A stretch of DNA of 64,000 bases from Thalassomonas viridans (lineage in GTDB: Bacteria > Pseudomonadota > Gammaproteobacteria > Enterobacterales > Alteromonadaceae), in contig NZ_CP059734.1 of assembly GCF_000948985.2 (NCBI RefSeq), forward strand, positions 1-64,000, given 5' to 3'. Positions 26,148 to 35,227 of the stretch are shown in pieces (the first letter of the stretch is position 1; every line of letters starts with the position of its first letter). Made by a program: the position numbers and the translations under genes. Below the pieces are notes generated by a model that ran no database searches, had not been told where the DNA came from, and was given only the letters and a program-made list of their open reading frames with translations.

Positions 26148-26677
26148 AAGGCTACTCTATCTGTTGCTATATGCATCATTGATTGTTCGAGGCGTTGTAC
26201 GAAACCAGGCGCTTGCACTGTTTTGAATTCGGCCGCATATTCATTAAGCAATAATGGCCACTTAACCCGAGTACTTGAAGCCAAGGCTACATTCAAGGTT
26301 TCAGGGTATTTATGGCTATAAGTTATTGCCAGGGTACCACCATAGCTTCGGTGTTCCGCTGCCATGAAAATAACCTCGTCAGGACTGCCATATATCCGGT
26401 AAAGCGATATCAGCTTTTCTTCCGTGGTGCCGGTTTCGTTACCTAAAACGAAGAGTAGCGGAGAATTGCTGGTTGCTTTAGCCGGATAAAGTGTCAGGAG
26501 CTGCTGATAAAATTGCTTGCTTTGTAGGTTCTGCGGGTATTTCATTTGTGGAACCCATTTTTCAGTAAGCTTATAGCCTGCATTGCCGCTGGCGTCTGGA
26601 AGTCCTTTTATGAATAAAAGCAGGGCAATCACAGAGCATGCAACAATGAAAATATTTTTTTGAAAAAAGAAGCTCAT
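26144..26677 (-). CDS. Shortened S28-type serine peptidase homologue, 177 aa
   Basis: An N-terminal signal anchor (IFIVACSVIALLLFIKG) is followed by S28 (prolyl carboxypeptidase-like) hallmarks: PLLFVLGNETG, VIFMAAEHR, then directly SYGGTLAITYSHKYPE and LASSTRV. In complete S28 enzymes tens of residues separate the EHR element from the nucleophile motif GGSYGG; here they are fused at Arg110-Ser111. The C-terminal half with the catalytic Asp and His is absent (usual length 450-500). It is thus either decayed or reduced to a binding module. The frame is intact and coupled to both neighbours, six bases after the receptor gene. Confidence 0.65.
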   Translation of the reverse strand: MSFFFQKNIFIVACSVIALLLFIKGLPDASGNAGYKLTEKWVPQMKYPQNLQSKQFYQQLLTLYPAKATSNSPLLFVLGNETGTTEEKLISLYRIYGSPDEVIFMAAEHRSYGGTLAITYSHKYPETLNVALASSTRVKWPLLLNEYAAEFKTVQAPGFVQRLEQSMMHIATDRVAL

Positions 26678-26683
26678 ATCGGG

Positions 26684-28954
26684 TTAAAAACGGTAAGACA
26701 GCGATAAGCCATAGCTTCTCGGCGTATTTCTATTTGCTCCGATCACGCCAAAGCTTGCTAACGAGGTTGATACGCTTGTTAAAAAAGATTTATTTGTCAG
26801 ATTATTAGCAAATAATGCTAACTCCCAATTATTCTCTTCATTAAGCAAGGTAATTTTGCCGTTAAGTAAAGCATATGACTCTTGCTCAATGCCCGGAGAT
26901 AAAAAATGCTTTCCTTTATAGCTGTATGTTAAAAAGGCGTTTAGTTCGCCTAATTGGCCGACAGAAGTTTGATAATCCAGCGAAAAACTCGCCGACAATT
27001 CGGGGGAATATAACAATGCCGTGCCAGAGTAATCGGTGCCGGCGAATTGATATTCATCATATTGAGTGTCCATCCAAGTAGCATTAATTAAAAACGATAA
27101 TTCATTATTCAGGTAATAACGGCTGTCTATTTCTAAACCGCTGCTTTTAGCTTTACCGGCATTGGTAAGCTGCAATAATGTGCCGACAACCTGGAAGATC
27201 TGCAAGTCGTCATAGTCCATATAATAAAATGAACCATTAATCGTTAAGTCTTGTTCAAGCAGTGTCGACTTAAAACCCAGTTCATAGTTAATTACGGTTT
27301 CCGGAGCAACAGATTCCCGGGCTTCGGGCACAACCATCAAACCGTTTGTAGCATCCGGGGAAGGATAACTGTTAAATGCTCCCGATTTGTAACCTTTAGT
27401 GATACTCGCGTATAGCAGCGTATCGTCTAATTTATAGTCGACAACCAGCCTCGGAGAAAAATCTGTCCATGAATCTTTCACTTTAGTCGCCGCTAAGTCG
27501 ACATTGCCGTTGGCATCGACAAATTGGTGGGGTGTTGGCACGATAATGCCAAACCCGCCAAATGCTGCCGCACCATTTTCATGCAAACCGTTGTCGTAGT
27601 TCATTGATTTTTTGTCATAAGAAAATCGGCCGCCCAGGGTTAATGTCAAGCGATCATTAATATCAAAACTGGTATCGCCAAAAAACGCAAAGCTTTCGCT
27701 GGTTGACGAGGTTAAGCTATTTTCTGTAAAAGGAGCGCCAAAATTAAACGATGTTCCCTGTAACAGGCCTAAATCTAAAAATTTTGAAGTGAAGTCCAGG
27801 TCGGCATCTTCTTTATGGGCACTGACCCCCACCAGCCAAAATAAAGCACCTTCATCAGATGACAGCCTGAACTCCTGACTCATCGAGTTACTTTCTTCTA
27901 TGGAGAGAATATTTTCACCTATAAAAAGTTCGGTACCGTCATATTCTCTTGAAGAAGTGGTGGTGTAACCTCTGTAGGTCGATAAAGAGGTCAAAGAAAG
28001 GTTGTCAGTAATATACCAGGTAATGTCTAACCAGTGCTCTTTCAAATCCCGCTTGAAAACAGGTACATTAACAGCTTGATTGTTTGCCGGGTTACTAAAG
28101 GCATCTAAACCGCCATTGACCACTTTTTTATCATCCAGCACCGACGTTAGCGGGCTGATGGGAAATACCGACAGGTAATTGTCTAAGTAACCTGCGGTGT
28201 CGTCGTAGTCACTCCAGGTATTTGAAAAATTAATGGCGAGATCATCTGTTGGTTCCCAAGTTAATTTTAAGCCAGCGGTTTTCCTGTCTTTTTGGTAACC
28301 ATTTTCATCGGAAAGCGTATTTTTTTGCCAACCATCACTTTGGGTAAGTGAGCCAAATGCTCTTAAATATAGGCTATCGTCTATCAAAGGTACGTTCAAT
28401 ATACCGCTTGTTTGCCAGCTATTAAAACTGCTGGCTTCTAATTTAATTTTACCTGCCAATTCATCGCTTGGTTTCTTAGTCGTTATACTAATTGCCCCGC
28501 CAATAGCATTTCGTCCGAAAAGAGTGCCTTGCGGGCCTTTTAGAATTTCTACACGCTCGATGTCGAGCAACTCGGTCATGGCGCCGCCTAACCTGGACGC
28601 ATAAACACCATCAATGTAGACACCAATACTTGGCTCTGCGCCAATACTGGTATCGTTTGAACCTATCCCCCTAATATAAGTTACCGGAAAGGCATCTGAA
28701 CCTGTTTGTACGCTGATACTGGGTACCATTACCGTGAGGTCGGAAAAACTACTCGCACCGATTTTATCAAGGTCAGCTTCACCGAAGGCAGACATGGCAA
28801 TAGGGACATCTTGTATGCTCTGCGGTCTTTTTTGTGCCGTAACCGATATAACCTCAACATTTTTATCGCTATGCGGTTGAATATCTTGTGCGTATAAAAA
28901 GTGAGTTGTCATCAATGGTGTGAATACCAGCACCAAATTGAAGTTTTTCCCCAT
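26684..28954 (-). CDS. TonB-dependent outer-membrane receptor
   Basis: 756 residues. Signal peptide to about residue 22, then a TonB-box-like VEVISVTAQKR. The plug domain follows (DVPIAMSAF, TYIRGIGSNDTSIGAEPS, GVYIDGVYASR, IERVEILKGPQGTLFGRN, GGAISITTKKP). A 22-strand barrel ends in the classical YGLSLSYRF with terminal Phe. It imports a ligand through the outer membrane using TonB energy; the peptidases behind it point to a peptide or peptide-like ligand. First gene of a four-gene operon. A two-part regulatory site lies 65-90 bases upstream. Confidence 0.93.
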   Translation of the reverse strand: MGKNFNLVLVFTPLMTTHFLYAQDIQPHSDKNVEVISVTAQKRPQSIQDVPIAMSAFGEADLDKIGASSFSDLTVMVPSISVQTGSDAFPVTYIRGIGSNDTSIGAEPSIGVYIDGVYASRLGGAMTELLDIERVEILKGPQGTLFGRNAIGGAISITTKKPSDELAGKIKLEASSFNSWQTSGILNVPLIDDSLYLRAFGSLTQSDGWQKNTLSDENGYQKDRKTAGLKLTWEPTDDLAINFSNTWSDYDDTAGYLDNYLSVFPISPLTSVLDDKKVVNGGLDAFSNPANNQAVNVPVFKRDLKEHWLDITWYITDNLSLTSLSTYRGYTTTSSREYDGTELFIGENILSIEESNSMSQEFRLSSDEGALFWLVGVSAHKEDADLDFTSKFLDLGLLQGTSFNFGAPFTENSLTSSTSESFAFFGDTSFDINDRLTLTLGGRFSYDKKSMNYDNGLHENGAAAFGGFGIIVPTPHQFVDANGNVDLAATKVKDSWTDFSPRLVVDYKLDDTLLYASITKGYKSGAFNSYPSPDATNGLMVVPEARESVAPETVINYELGFKSTLLEQDLTINGSFYYMDYDDLQIFQVVGTLLQLTNAGKAKSSGLEIDSRYYLNNELSFLINATWMDTQYDEYQFAGTDYSGTALLYSPELSASFSLDYQTSVGQLGELNAFLTYSYKGKHFLSPGIEQESYALLNGKITLLNEENNWELALFANNLTNKSFLTSVSTSLASFGVIGANRNTPRSYGLSLSYRF

Positions 28955-29018
28955 GATAGATACCTGCTTATAATAATTATATTCTCCGTGTAAAATATCT
29001 TATTAGACAGGCTGGGGT

Positions 29019-29044
29019 TGTGCGCATATGCGCTTTTTTTATGC
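29019..29044 (+). promoter_or_regulatory. Candidate AraC-type operator upstream of the TonB receptor
   Basis: Half-sites TGTGC (29019-29023) and TATGC (29040-29044), 21 bp apart, with a T7 tract immediately before the second. The same layout occurs at 35153, 39562 and, inverted, at 36296-36321. The preceding GGGGT and following AG match the 39562 site closely. It lies 65 bases upstream of the receptor start. Confidence 0.65.
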
Positions 29045-29173
29045 AGAAAATTATTTCTTCTTGGAAGCTTGCTTATTTATTGCAAAAAATGACTTCGCAG
29101 GTATGCAGTATCATTCTTATTAAAGCACGCCAGACTAATGCAAGCGTAAATATATGTTATGTAGATATGAAAA

Positions 29174-29195
29174 AGGCAGGCTTTTATACCTGCCT
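29174..29195 (-). terminator. Rho-independent terminator of the secreted-protein operon
   Basis: AGGCAGG (29174-29180) and CCTGCCT (29189-29195), an eight-base loop, with TTTT following on the minus strand. It lies 40 bases past the stop of the gene at 29235. Confidence 0.8.
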
Positions 29196-29234
29196 AGCTT
29201 AAAATGGCGCCATAGATGTTGAACTTAACGCAAA

Positions 29235-29972
29235 TTAAGTAATATGAACCGTATGGGATGCATTCTCCGCCACCTGGCTTGCCGGCGTGAAAAAGAAGCC
29301 TGACTCGCCTTCTTTGACATTCTTAAGGAAGTTATTAAAGCCGGTAACGGTTATTTCATCCATTTTATAACGTAATGAATCTCCAACTTGTATTATATCT
29401 TTGTGACCTGCCTGCATTATTGCAACGTCCATTGGAGAATGATTAGCATTATAGAGAAACTTTTCACCGTCAGCGGTAACCTGAATATAAGCGGTATGAA
29501 AAAAATCAGCCGGCAGTCCTTCTCCTTTGGCTTTTAAACGTTTAAAGTTTAAAAAACCGGATTCATTGATATCGGCAAGATTTAAATTATTAGCAGCATT
29601 AGCATTATTCAAGCTGGTATACATATGACTGTCGTCATCTATGTTCATTACTTCTTGAAATCGTTTGGTATAGCTGGTTTTCGCACCAACTTCATGGGTA
29701 GTACTTACTACAAGGTCTTCTTCAGCCTGGGTTAATAACCTTTCTGCTTTGGATAGACACAAAGCAGCATTAAAACAGACCCCCATACTCTTAGGAATTT
29801 TACTCATTCTAGCCTGCAATTTCTGCTCAGAAATGGGTTTATATTCACCGCCACCAAAACAGGCATCAAAAATACCGGCATTAACCTGCAGTGTAACAAC
29901 ACAGGCCAACAAAGATATAACCCGGGTCTTAATCAATTTTTTTTGCATTCTCACAATCTTCTCCATATTCAT
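29235..29972 (-). CDS. Secreted protein, possible papain-like cysteine peptidase
   Basis: About 245 residues; ATGs at 29972, 29966 and 29948 are all possible, and 29948 gives a neat signal peptide (VISLLACVVTLQVNAG). The mature protein has MGVCFNAALCLSKAE, then FFHTAYIQV and FLYNANHSP. The order Cys with following helix, His before a strand, then Asn/Asp resembles YopT/papain-type effector peptidases, but this is pattern reading only. It follows the IS-broken 671-aa gene by about 20 bases and shares its operon. Confidence 0.6.
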   Translation of the reverse strand: MNMEKIVRMQKKLIKTRVISLLACVVTLQVNAGIFDACFGGGEYKPISEQKLQARMSKIPKSMGVCFNAALCLSKAERLLTQAEEDLVVSTTHEVGAKTSYTKRFQEVMNIDDDSHMYTSLNNANAANNLNLADINESGFLNFKRLKAKGEGLPADFFHTAYIQVTADGEKFLYNANHSPMDVAIMQAGHKDIIQVGDSLRYKMDEITVTGFNNFLKNVKEGESGFFFTPASQVAENASHTVHIT

Positions 29973-31084
29973 TATCAATTAATGTTTTACGTTATAAGTT
30001 ACTTATGGTTGCATCGATATATTTGCTGATGCTGTCAAGTTCACTCTCCGGGTGCGGGAGGGTATTAAAGCTTACCCATTTGTAATTAGGATCAACATAT
30101 AAGTCTTTTTGTTTAAAGCTGGAGTAGTTCGTTAATAGATCTAATTTTAAGTTCAGCAAAACATCGACTATTTTTTGCTTATCATTTGTTTCTATCCTTG
30201 CTAGCCGCTCCATATAATTGTAAATAATATTGATAACTGTTTTATTGTAAGCCCAATGAATCTTAGAGGCAGCTTGAGTAAATTCTGCTAACACTAAGGG
30301 AGTAGCGGTAGGTATATATACCTTTTCTTTAAGATGCGCTTTGATGGCAACATCTAACATATGCTTTAATGTGCCGTTTTCAATCATTACTTTAGTCTTG
30401 GCTAAATGCTCATCAATAACTGCTTTTGTTAATTTAACCGGCTTAATATCACTCTTGGTTAATAACTGTTCATTTGCGGCATTTTTGGCTAGGTTAAAGG
30501 CTTTATCAAAAGCGGAGGTAACTGCAGTAGGCGCTTTGTCATGTGCAAAAAGTTTTCTGACTTTGTAATATGCTTCAGGATCCGAGATGTTAATGCCGGT
30601 ATGAATCATGTGGCTGATTACAGATGACACCATATAACTGACATTAACAGACTTAATCAATTCTTTATCTAACTCACCCTCAGCTAAGGAAGCAAAAAGA
30701 GGATCTACTATTCTGAGTGTCCAAATCAAACCTTCGATAGTTTTTTCATCACTATAGTCTAAGTGTCCCATCAGTTCCTGACCAAATTTAAGCCAAGAAT
30801 ATCTCTTAGCGATAATTTTATTATAACTTTCCAGCATTTGTTCCTGAAGTTTCGGGTAATTACTGAGCACTTCTTCTAATACCGCATGATAATCTGCTGC
30901 CAGGGCCTGTTTGTCGTCAAAGGCTTCATCAATTATTTTAGTAACAATCGGCTCTAGTGTTGTTCTTGACCATTTTCCTAATGGAAAAAAGTGACTTTGT
31001 ACACCCTTTGAATAAACTGTGAAGTGGTCTAATACAGCCGGACACCTCTAATGACATAAAGTATAATGTCCCGTAGAGGTAAAT

Positions 31085-31390
31085 ATGAGTAATAAATCTA
31101 AACGTCCAAAGTATTCAGTAGAGTTTAAGCAAGATGCTGTAAAGCTGGTAACCGAGCAAGGTTATACTCAGCAAGAAGCAGCTGATAGTTTAGGAATTTC
31201 ACTTAGTGCTATCGGTCGCTGGGTTCGTACAGAGCAAGGCTATCGTTCACCAAGTTCAGGTAAACAAACCAACACTAACTTAGCTGAACGAGCTGAATTA
31301 GAAAAGCTACGAAAAGAAGTCGCTAAATTGAAAATGGAGCGAGATATTTTAAAAAAGGCCGCAGTCTTCTTTGCGAAGGAAAACGAATAA
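31085..31390 (+). CDS. IS3-family transposase OrfA
   Basis: 101 residues with the helix-turn-helix of IS3 OrfA (YSVEFKQDAVKLVTEQGYT, AADSLGISLSAIGRWV) and a leucine-zipper-like C-terminus (LEKLRKEVAKLKMERDILKK). SD GAGGT before ATG 31085. The slippery heptamer A-AAA-AAG at 31351-31357 sits in its frame. A -1 slip there continues without a stop into the orfB frame, so the active transposase is expected as an OrfAB fusion. Confidence 0.95.
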   Translation: MSNKSKRPKYSVEFKQDAVKLVTEQGYTQQEAADSLGISLSAIGRWVRTEQGYRSPSSGKQTNTNLAERAELEKLRKEVAKLKMERDILKKAAVFFAKENE

Positions 31391-31437
31391 GGTTTCAATT
31401 TATTCGTGAGAATAAGAAGACTTGGCCAGTTCTTCAA

Positions 31438-32250
31438 ATGTGCAGAGTAATGGAAGTTAGCTCCAGTGCTTTTTATGATTGGTGTAATAGACCTATAGCG
31501 CCCGATAATCGGCAAAATAGTTTAGATGAAGATGCCCGTAAACTTTTCACAGAGCACAGGCAAACACTCGGCTCTAGACGTATGGTGAAGGAATTAATTA
31601 AGCTTGGCCATCAAGTAGGACGATTTAAGGTTCGTCGTATGATGGCAAGATTAGGTTTGATAGCTCGTTACCCCAAAAAATTTAAGGTAACAACTGACAG
31701 CGAGCATAACTATGGTATAGCGCCCAACATACTCGCTCGGCAGTTTGATGTTAATCAGCCTAATCAGGTTTGGACAACAGACATCACATACGTTTGGACC
31801 CTGCAAGGTTGGATGTATCTGGCGGCCGTAATGGATCTTTCTAACCGCCAAATCGTTGGTTGGGCAATTGATGAACACATGCGTACTGAACTGTGTGTCA
31901 AAGCCTTACAAATGGCCTATTGGCGTAGAAAACCCGGTAAAGGGCTTATCCATCACTCAGATCGTGGAAGCCAATATGCTAGCGATAAATACCGCAAGCA
32001 TCTAAGAACGATGGGGATGCAAGCTAGCATGAGCGGTAAAGGGGATTGCTGGGACAACGCACCAACAGAGCGTTTTTTCAGAAGTTTAAAATATGAGCAG
32101 TTAAATTATCAAAGCTTTCGAACTAAGTCAGAAGCCAAGCTCAGCATTTTAGATTATTTGGCGTATTACAACAGCAAACGGCCTCATTCAAAACTGGGTT
32201 ATGTTTCGCCAATGGAATACGAACGAATAAAATTAGCCGATGTAGCTTAA
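31438..32250 (+). CDS. IS3-family transposase OrfB (DDE integrase)
   Basis: 270 residues from the first ATG, but the frame is open upstream past the slippery site of orfA. Integrase core: the first Asp in VWTTDITYVW, second in HHSDRGSQYAS, and the Glu in DNAPTERFFRSLKYE, followed by YNSKRPHSKLGY. HTH_21-type segment near the start (HRQTLGSRRMVKELIKLG). Complete and apparently functional. Confidence 0.95.
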   Translation: MCRVMEVSSSAFYDWCNRPIAPDNRQNSLDEDARKLFTEHRQTLGSRRMVKELIKLGHQVGRFKVRRMMARLGLIARYPKKFKVTTDSEHNYGIAPNILARQFDVNQPNQVWTTDITYVWTLQGWMYLAAVMDLSNRQIVGWAIDEHMRTELCVKALQMAYWRRKPGKGLIHHSDRGSQYASDKYRKHLRTMGMQASMSGKGDCWDNAPTERFFRSLKYEQLNYQSFRTKSEAKLSILDYLAYYNSKRPHSKLGYVSPMEYERIKLADVA

Positions 32251-33508
32251 CTAGGTGTCCAGTTTGACTTGACCATTACACTGTGGGGGTTACAGTCGCA
32301 AGGCGTATTTCATCTTTTGTTGTTTCTGGTGTGATTTGGGTATCATCCCAATAGTAATTTCTACTGATAAAGTAGTTTTCATATTTACCCCCGACATCAA
32401 CAGGCCGGCCTTTATCTGTACCGACAACAATATCAGATTCTGTGCTATACCAGTAATCAAGATTAGCCCTCATCGTATTGAGGCTTGCTCTTATAACATC
32501 TTTATCTAAAGAGTCTCCTTTTTCTACGTAGGTCAATATATTGCTATCGTGATTTTCCCGGGATAGTTTTAATGCTTCTTTACCCATTTCCCTTAGATAG
32601 AACATGTTGGCCAGTTTATCAATTGAACGCTTGGTTAGTTCCACGGAAACCTTTCCGAAGTTTTCTGTGGTTATCTTATATAGCTCTTCAGACTCACCGG
32701 ATATTACCCTTCGGGTATCATCTAATCCTTTTTCAAGTGCCGTTACGTTTGCCGCATAAACTCGGCGTAGGTCTGCATTTTGCTCTTTGAGTTGATCAAC
32801 AATTTTATCTACTTTAACGCCGTTGTATATGTTTATTCCTTCAATAGCCACAAAAGCTGCGGCGCCACCGGCAATTTCCCCTATTGCCTCTCCGGCCAGT
32901 TCACCGACGACGGTCGATACTATTTCCGGAGCAACAATACTGGCAATATTTAAACTGCCATCAATAATTTCTGATGATTTGTTGCTTTTGGCGCCGTCGA
33001 ATATTTCATAAGCTCCTATGCCTACCCCTGCTACGGTGCCTATCTTACCAAGGACATCAACAAATGTTGTAAGCTTAGGGGTAAGCTCTGCAAGCATAGA
33101 TAACTTAGTCATAGAAGGCAGCTCGGTTTCAGCCAGTCGATCGACAGTGGTTTCTACTTTAGTTAAATTGCTCTCTAATGTACTTTTGTCTATTTCACAG
33201 ACATCGGCCGCTAAAGCCTGATGGCTTAGCAATAGAAATGGTAGAAGTATTCTTTTCTGATAAGGTTTCATTTTGTTCCTTTAAATTTTAATGTGTTACA
33301 GGGGAGATCTTTAGGGTAAGCACAGGAAGGCAATAGCAAAGTTTTCGCCATCATTTTCTTGAGTTGAGCAAGCATATTTTAATGATGAACACTAACTTTA
33401 ATCCGTGTTAAATACTATATGAAGACATTTCCCTATAACGGTTAACTGCTATATCAGCGACAGCTATAGCGGCGTTTTTCAAGACAGTTGTCACCACTTG
33501 ATTAATTC

Positions 33509-34576
33509 TTATGCTGCTTCCTTGACTTCCCGTTCGGGATTCAAGGTTACTGCTCCAACCTGATCTAGATTTTGTATCTCTCCTGACCAACGTTGAGGTC
33601 TTTTGGTTCTCGCTGCTTCCAGTACTTTTCGTCGATCCGCTAGGATCGTCCCATCCAATCCCTGATGACGTTGTGAAGGCGTTACAAACTTAATCCGGCT
33701 ATGCTTATGTTCTTCGTTATACCAGCCAACAAACGTCTGTACCCAGCTGCGTGCCTCGTCGAGATTTTTAAAACCATGTGAAGGCCAGTCAGGGCGGTAT
33801 TTCAGGGTACGGAAGGTTGACTCTGAAAACGGGTTGTCGTTACTTACCCTTGGCCGGTTATACGAAGGGGTAACACCCAGCTCTTCCATTTTGGCTTTCA
33901 TCGTCACTGATTTCATCGGCGCTCCGTTATCAGAATGTAGTACCAGCAGACTTTTTACGGTATGCTCTCGCCAACAGGTGCGCTGAAGCAATTCGGCAGC
34001 CTTCTGTCCACACTCTTGCTCATGCACTTCATAGCCGACGATTTTCCGGCTGTAAATATCTACAATCATGTATAAGTAAAAATATTGTCCTCTGACTGTT
34101 GAAGCACAATAGGTTATATCCCAAGACCACACCTCATTCGGATTTTCTGCGGTATAAGTCGTTGGTTTATTTACCTTGCCTGGTGCCCGGCTTCTTCCTC
34201 TATGGTGCAACTGGTTAGCCTGTTTTAATACCCGGTAATAAGTGGATACCGAGGCAATATAACGCCCTTCATCCAACAATGCCGGTACTATCTGAGACGG
34301 CGGTAGGCTGGCATATTTAGGGCTATTGCAGACTTCAATAATTTGCTCCCGCTCTTGCTCGGTTAATTTATTTGGTGGTGCCGGCCTTATCGCTGTCGGG
34401 CGCTTATCTTCCTGTAATCGACCCGCCGGGGTCCAGCGGCGATAAGTACGTAAACTTATGCCCACCTCAAGGCACGCCATCTCCCGGCGGGCACCTTGCT
34501 GGTAAGCTTCATCAATGAACCCCACCAGCTTTTTGCGCTCTGATAAAGGGGTTAATGCTCCTCGTCTTCTTCCCAA
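33509..34576 (-). CDS. IS transposase OrfB (DDE integrase)
   Basis: 355 residues. Integrase core with Asp in VWSWDITYCAS, Asp in LVLHSDNGAPM and Glu in NPFSESTFRTLKYRP, then FVGWYNEEHKHSRI. Helix-turn-helix near the start (ACLEVGISLRTYRRW). The TTG at 34576 lies inside orfA. The true product is probably an OrfAB fusion by -1 slippage on A-AAA-AAG at 34595-34589, because the slipped frame reads straight into GRRRGALTPL of this frame. Confidence 0.92.
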   Translation of the reverse strand: MGRRRGALTPLSERKKLVGFIDEAYQQGARREMACLEVGISLRTYRRWTPAGRLQEDKRPTAIRPAPPNKLTEQEREQIIEVCNSPKYASLPPSQIVPALLDEGRYIASVSTYYRVLKQANQLHHRGRSRAPGKVNKPTTYTAENPNEVWSWDITYCASTVRGQYFYLYMIVDIYSRKIVGYEVHEQECGQKAAELLQRTCWREHTVKSLLVLHSDNGAPMKSVTMKAKMEELGVTPSYNRPRVSNDNPFSESTFRTLKYRPDWPSHGFKNLDEARSWVQTFVGWYNEEHKHSRIKFVTPSQRHQGLDGTILADRRKVLEAARTKRPQRWSGEIQNLDQVGAVTLNPEREVKEAA

Positions 34577-35049
34577 AGCGCATTGAGCTTTTTTCGCAAA
34601 ACAAGCAGCGCGGCAGTCTCGGCAAGCGCCTTTTCTTTTTGTCTGAGTTCACGCTTGAGTTGTTTAATGGCTTTTTTATCCGCCTGAGCCTGCTTGCGCG
34701 CTTCTTGCTGCTGGGTTTTGCTGTTTTTAAACCCCTGCATACACTCAGCTTTCCAGGTGTGAACCTGTTCGACATATAAGCCTTTTTCCCGACAGTATTG
34801 ACTTAACTCAGCTTCAGAGAATGAAGCCGTTTCAACGACTACTGAAAACTTCTCGGCATCTGACCACTGAGCAGGTGGTGTAGGCTTATCTGGCACTGTA
34901 AAACCTTTTTCTCTGACTTCTTTCATCCAAGCATATATGGTTTGATAATGGATGTCTTGCTCCAGGGCGACCTCTCTCACTGACCGACTTAGTGGCGGGA
35001 GGACCTTACGGAGAATAGCTTCTTTTCTTTCTGCTGAATATTTGGGCAT
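34552..35049 (-). CDS. IS transposase OrfA
   Basis: 165 residues. Two helix-turn-helix-like blocks (KYSAERKEAILRKVL, VREVALEQDIHYQTIYAWMKE and FSEAELSQYCREKGL) and a strong C-terminal coiled coil (KQAQADKKAIKQLKRELRQ, EKALAETAALLVLRKK). It overlaps orfB by 25 bases. Confidence 0.9.
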   Translation of the reverse strand: MPKYSAERKEAILRKVLPPLSRSVREVALEQDIHYQTIYAWMKEVREKGFTVPDKPTPPAQWSDAEKFSVVVETASFSEAELSQYCREKGLYVEQVHTWKAECMQGFKNSKTQQQEARKQAQADKKAIKQLKRELRQKEKALAETAALLVLRKKLNALWEEDEEH

Positions 35050-35152
35050 TTCAAACCTTATTTCCGCCCCCTAATAATGCTAACAACTTAAATCAAAGGG
35101 GTGACAACAATCCTGCCACAGGGGGATAGTAGCGAATTAGTAAAGCGTAATA

Positions 35153-35178
35153 TGTGCGTGAAAAAATTATTTTTGTGC
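35153..35178 (+). promoter_or_regulatory. Candidate AraC-type operator once upstream of the 671-aa gene
   Basis: Half-sites TGTGC at 35153-35157 and 35174-35178, 21 bp apart, with TGAAAAA after the first and ATTTTT before the second. It matches the inverted site at 36296-36321 at about 30 of 35 positions. Without the IS it would lie about 265-290 bases upstream of the 671-aa gene. Confidence 0.7.
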
Positions 35179-35227
35179 ACATAAATGAGGATGAGACGAT
35201 AATTTCAAAGGGCAATTAATATGGCGG

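Larger units (their letters stand above)
31020..32280 (+). mobile_element. IS3-family insertion sequence, complete copy
   Basis: 1261 bp. Ends are TGAAGTGGTC... and ...TTGACCATTACA. The terminal inverted repeats match imperfectly over about 28 bases, sharing TGGTC and GGACACCT. A 3-bp CTG duplication flanks it (31017-31019 and 32281-32283), as usual for IS3. It carries orfA and orfB in a -1 frameshift arrangement and a TATAAT box at 31062-31067. A second copy starts at 62922 and I see no difference between them. It splits the 671-aa gene. Confidence 0.95.
29992..33271 (-). pseudogene. Secreted 671-aa protein gene split by an IS3-family element
   Basis: The frames at 33271-32276 and 30870-29992 are two pieces of one gene. 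Removing 31020-32280 and one copy of the CTG duplication joins them in frame (2016 bases, 671 codons plus stop). The junction reads TPTVYSKGVQ and continues through HFFPLGKWSRTTLEP into the second piece. The N-terminus has a signal peptide (LLPFLLLSHQALA). Residues about 70-150 are a long Gly/Ala-rich hydrophobic stretch (VAGVGIGAYEIF, GELAGEAIGEIAGGAAAF), then helical regions. This shape would suit a membrane-inserting or toxin-like secreted protein, but no family is recognised. AAGGAAC lies before ATG 33271. The 5' piece now ends at a TAA supplied by the IS. Confidence 0.8.
33489..35106 (-). mobile_element. Second IS with orfA/orfB frameshift, about 1.6 kb
   Basis: Ends inferred from inverted repeats: TGTCACCACTTGATT at the left (33489) and ...AATCAAAGGGGTGACA at the right (35106), which start TG and end CA. 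No clear target duplication was found, so the ends may be off by a few bases. It carries two overlapping genes. It lies between the 671-aa gene and the regulatory site at 35153 and so separates that gene from its presumed control region. Confidence 0.8.

Noticed and set aside
29992..30870. 292-aa independent gene starting at GTG 30870
   Set aside because: The frame is open upstream to the IS end and joins in frame to the gene on the other side of the IS, so it is the 3' half of one gene.
33018..33221. 67-aa plus-strand frame
   Set aside because: Shadow of the 671-aa gene; Ser/Thr-rich composition typical of an antisense frame.
32276..33271. 331-aa complete gene
   Set aside because: Its stop codon is provided by the last bases of the IS; the natural gene continues on the far side.
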